From contig VXLM01000016.1 in assembly GCA_009841605.1 (NCBI GenBank), forward strand, positions 1-55,258: a DNA stretch of 55,258 nucleotides, in the 5' to 3' direction. The stretch comes from Dehalococcoidia bacterium. Lineage in GTDB: Bacteria; Chloroflexota; Dehalococcoidia; Lucifugimonadales; VXLM01. Shown here piece after piece: positions 53,081 through 55,258 of the stretch. The first letter of the stretch is position 1; every line of letters begins with the position of its first letter. The position numbers were made by a program, and so were the translations under genes. Under the pieces are notes generated by a model that saw only the letters and a list, made by a program, of their open reading frames with translations, ran no database searches and was not told the DNA's origin.

Positions 53081-54581
53081 CCGCATCTCCTGTAGGGATA
53101 GGTGGCCGCCTCGCGGCGGTCTTGTTCACGATCATCAGGACGGCGGGTATGACCGCTATGAGGCATACCACGGCGGCGATGACGAAGAACTCCTGGAACA
53201 GGGCCAAGCCGGCGTCATTGACCCGATCGGTGAACTGGTCTATCTGGGCCTGGGCTTCCGCTCTGGTTTGTGTGGCCTCTGCTAATGGCAGCCGGATGTC
53301 GGCGGCGAGTATATCGAAGCGGGCAACGCCCCATGCCGTCAGCGCGGCGACCCCAAAGGTCATCCCCACGATGCGCAAGGCCGTCACCATCGAAGCGGCC
53401 GTCGCTCGGATATCCTCGCCAACCGTCTCGGTACCCGCGAGCGCGATTGGCACGATCAGGAGGCCGAAGCCGAACCCCACGACCAGCAGATGGAGCGTTA
53501 GCTCCGGCTCACCGATATCGAGGCCCCAGCCACTGACCAGCCAGTACCCGATGGCGGAGAATACGAGTCCGGCGGCGGCGGGGAATCGCAGGTCGAGTCG
53601 CTGGGCCATCAGCCCGCCCAGGAAGGCGCCGACAGGTATGCCGGCGGTCATCCTCATAAGCCATAGTCCACCCTCCAAAGGCGTCCTGCCCATCACGGTA
53701 TTGGCCATGAGCGGGACGGTTACCATGCCGATAATCAAGGCCGCGCCAACGAGCAGGTGGGTGATGTTGGCAGTCACAAAGGCTAAAACGCGAAACATTG
53801 CAGGGGGCAGGAGGGGGTCGGTCGTGCTTCGCTGCCGCAGGATGAAGAGGATGAGAGAAAGCACAGCGCCCGCCACGAATGCTCCGCCCAGCCAGTCGAA
53901 CGAACCGATCCGCGAGAACGCAAGCGTGGTACACGTCAGAGCCGCCGCGACCAGCGCACCTCCAACCACATCGATAGAAGCCGGGAATCGCGGGCTTGGT
54001 CGCAGCATGAGCAGGATTAGCGTGATCGTCAGAACGGCCAGAGGTATGTTGATCCAAAACACCCAACGCCAATCGAGGTATCGAATTATCACTCCTCCCC
54101 ACAGCGGGCCGATCACTCCGCCCGCTTCGGCAGCCGCGCCGACGATGCCGAGAGGAAGCGCCCGCTTCCCTCGCGGGAAGAGGTCGCCCACGATTGCGAT
54201 AGCTATGGGCACCAGCGCGCCGGCGCCGATGGCCTGGAACACCCGAGCAGCAATCATCCAGTTGAGGCTTTGCGTGAGGGCGACCGCCACCGACCCGATC
54301 ATGAATGCAAGGACTGACAGAATGTAGAGACGGCGGTGTCCCCACACGTCGGAAACGCGCCCGATGAGCGGCATGCCTACCAGATAGCCGAGCAGGTAGC
54401 CCGTAATCGCCCAGGAGGCGTGGTCGATCTCGGTGATCGGCACCTCCATATCGAGCATGATCTGCGGCAGCACCGTCACGATGACGGTCTGGTCGTCCGC
54501 CGCGACGAATACGCCGACGCACACGGGTATGAGGGCGACGTACGGCGGCACACGGTCGCTGATGCGGTTCAGAAGGTTCAC
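53049..54581 (-). CDS. DHA2-type MFS exporter, P55-like
   Basis: A 510-residue carrier with about 14 membrane helices. VAADDQTVIVTVLPQIM in helix 1 and the motif-A loop GRVSDVWGHRRLYI are typical of DHA2 drug/H+ antiporters; the motif-C helix is GIVGAAAEAGGVIGPLWGG. A soluble segment near 470 (ADIRLPLAEATQTRAEAQAQ) sits between the last two helices, also a trait of the mycobacterial exporter P55. GTG start at 54581. The gene 50 bases upstream encodes an LppX/LprG-like lipoprotein. Confidence 0.85.
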   Translation of the reverse strand: MNLLNRISDRVPPYVALIPVCVGVFVAADDQTVIVTVLPQIMLDMEVPITEIDHASWAITGYLLGYLVGMPLIGRVSDVWGHRRLYILSVLAFMIGSVAVALTQSLNWMIAARVFQAIGAGALVPIAIAIVGDLFPRGKRALPLGIVGAAAEAGGVIGPLWGGVIIRYLDWRWVFWINIPLAVLTITLILLMLRPSPRFPASIDVVGGALVAAALTCTTLAFSRIGSFDWLGGAFVAGAVLSLILFILRQRSTTDPLLPPAMFRVLAFVTANITHLLVGAALIIGMVTVPLMANTVMGRTPLEGGLWLMRMTAGIPVGAFLGGLMAQRLDLRFPAAAGLVFSAIGYWLVSGWGLDIGEPELTLHLLVVGFGFGLLIVPIALAGTETVGEDIRATAASMVTALRIVGMTFGVAALTAWGVARFDILAADIRLPLAEATQTRAEAQAQIDQFTDRVNDAGLALFQEFFVIAAVVCLIAVIPAVLMIVNKTAARRPPIPTGDADVLRDRQGDA

Positions 54582-54631
54582 GTGAGCCGTCCCCGTTCAA
54601 TAGCGGAGGTGAGTGGGCTGGGACACACAGA

Positions 54632-55258
54632 TCACGAGGAGTCTTCCGGGGGTTCGATTACGACTTCCTCGTTGAAGAAGGACAGTACGATGACTCGTTC
54701 GGCGTCCTCGACGTCGGACGGCGTGACGGCGCCGGTGAAGCGCACCTCGAGCAGGTAATCGGTTGTCGTGTCGATTGTGAGCTCGAGGTCTACGGTACGG
54801 TCGGTCAGAGTCGGGCCGACCAGCGAAGCCAGTGCGGTCGTTGGCAGAGCGCCGCTTATACGGTAGGCCCCGTCCGATGCGCCGTCGTCAAGCAGGGTGG
54901 CGTTTTGTGTCTGGCCCATCATCTCTGCGATGCCGCGTGTGGGACTGAAGAACCCGACCGGGCTGATGCTCGCGTCGGAGGCCTCCCAATTGCCCGTGAG
55001 CGGGTTCGTCATGTAAGTCTGGTCACCGACGGTAATGACCTCGGACTTGATCGCAAACCCACCGCCGAAGCTGCCGGAGAACTCCATAGAGAGTCTATCC
55101 GGGTTCACGATCTTGCCGCTCACCTTCTCAATGAGCAGCCCCTCAAGAATTTCGAGGCTCCCGACGTCGTGGTACATGCGGAAGTTGAACGTGTCCAGGG
55201 AAGCCATCACCCGCCCTGAGCGTTCGAGGATCTCCTTGGGGTCGGGTGGGAGTTGAGT
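54632..55258 (-). CDS. LppX/LprAFG-like lipoprotein, N-terminus cut by window edge
   Basis: 208 residues are visible and the frame stays open to the last base, so the signal peptide and lipobox lie outside the window. The visible part has the LppX_LprAFG pattern: SLDTFNFRMYHD, LEGLLIEKVSGKIVNPDRL, GDQTYMTNPLTGNWE, and a final LELTIDTTTDYLLEVRFTG. In mycobacteria, LprG of this family binds triacylated lipids in a hydrophobic cavity and works with the MFS pump P55. The MFS gene 50 bases downstream on the same strand suggests the same partnership. Confidence 0.75.
   Translation of the reverse strand, partial: TQLPPDPKEILERSGRVMASLDTFNFRMYHDVGSLEILEGLLIEKVSGKIVNPDRLSMEFSGSFGGGFAIKSEVITVGDQTYMTNPLTGNWEASDASISPVGFFSPTRGIAEMMGQTQNATLLDDGASDGAYRISGALPTTALASLVGPTLTDRTVDLELTIDTTTDYLLEVRFTGAVTPSDVEDAERVIVLSFFNEEVVIEPPEDSS

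Overview
The window reads as about 55 kb of a GC-rich bacterial chromosome. It is dense in housekeeping genes and has no phage, plasmid or transposase gene. Several features best fit a Chloroflexota bacterium of the Dehalococcoidia/SAR202 type: a short IF2, a gamma-alpha fused 2-oxoacid:ferredoxin oxidoreductase, a CcmE with the Cys-type heme-binding motif, a TPR protein of a kind I associate with Chloroflexota, many FAH, phytanoyl-CoA dioxygenase, SDR and amidohydrolase genes, Thr-Pro-rich surface proteins, and intergenic spaces full of short palindromic repeats. This placement is inference; no rRNA is present to confirm it.

Layout. 1-848 is a repeat-rich spacer. 849-6110 is the transcription/translation operon nusA-ylxR-infB-rbfA-truB, followed by tRNA-Ser. 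6540-9879 holds sucC, sucD and an SDR. 10025-14625 holds an FAH-family enzyme (minus strand), pyrG and rho. 15119-22331 is an envelope region: a 902-residue exported protein, a Thr-Pro-rich membrane-anchored protein, then hrcA and two tRNA-Arg genes, then a collagen-like lipoprotein. 22638-30760 holds a DUF3179 gene interrupted by one in-frame UGA, a Gfo/Idh oxidoreductase, holA, a DUF1232 protein, ychF, hemW and selB. 30871-36405 holds an MFS carrier, a small zincin, ccmCDE, a divergent ECF sigma/anti-sigma pair and ilvE. 37079-42257 is minus strand: korAB, a YihY/BrkB protein with an unusual N-terminal repeat region, and a small Tat-signal protein. 42524-48957 holds a PH-domain membrane protein, an amidohydrolase, tRNA-Gly, a phytanoyl-CoA dioxygenase, a P-loop kinase, a crotonase and two glycosyltransferases. 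49094-55258 holds a TPR protein, two prepilins, a beta-propeller lipoprotein, a flavin reductase and a P55-like MFS exporter behind an LprG/LppX-like lipoprotein cut by the window edge.

The main result is a probable selenoprotein. The DUF3179 gene at 22638-23807 is one reading frame broken only by a UGA at 23073. That codon sits where the family has the first Cys of its Cys-Pro-Leu-Cys motif, so the product would carry Sec-Pro-Leu-Cys. A two-part stem-loop with a G in its apical loop begins five bases after the UGA, as expected of a bacterial SECIS element. The gene for SelB, the elongation factor that reads such elements, lies 5.1 kb downstream. selA, selC and selD are not in the window.

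Other working units are also visible. KorAB and SucCD together interconvert 2-oxoglutarate, succinyl-CoA and succinate. CcmC, CcmD and CcmE form a partial cytochrome c maturation set. The LppX-like lipoprotein plus MFS exporter resembles the mycobacterial LprG-P55 lipid export pair. Three copies of a roughly 110-bp element with terminal inverted repeats (9886, 20933, 42338) and several shorter palindromes account for most of the non-coding DNA.
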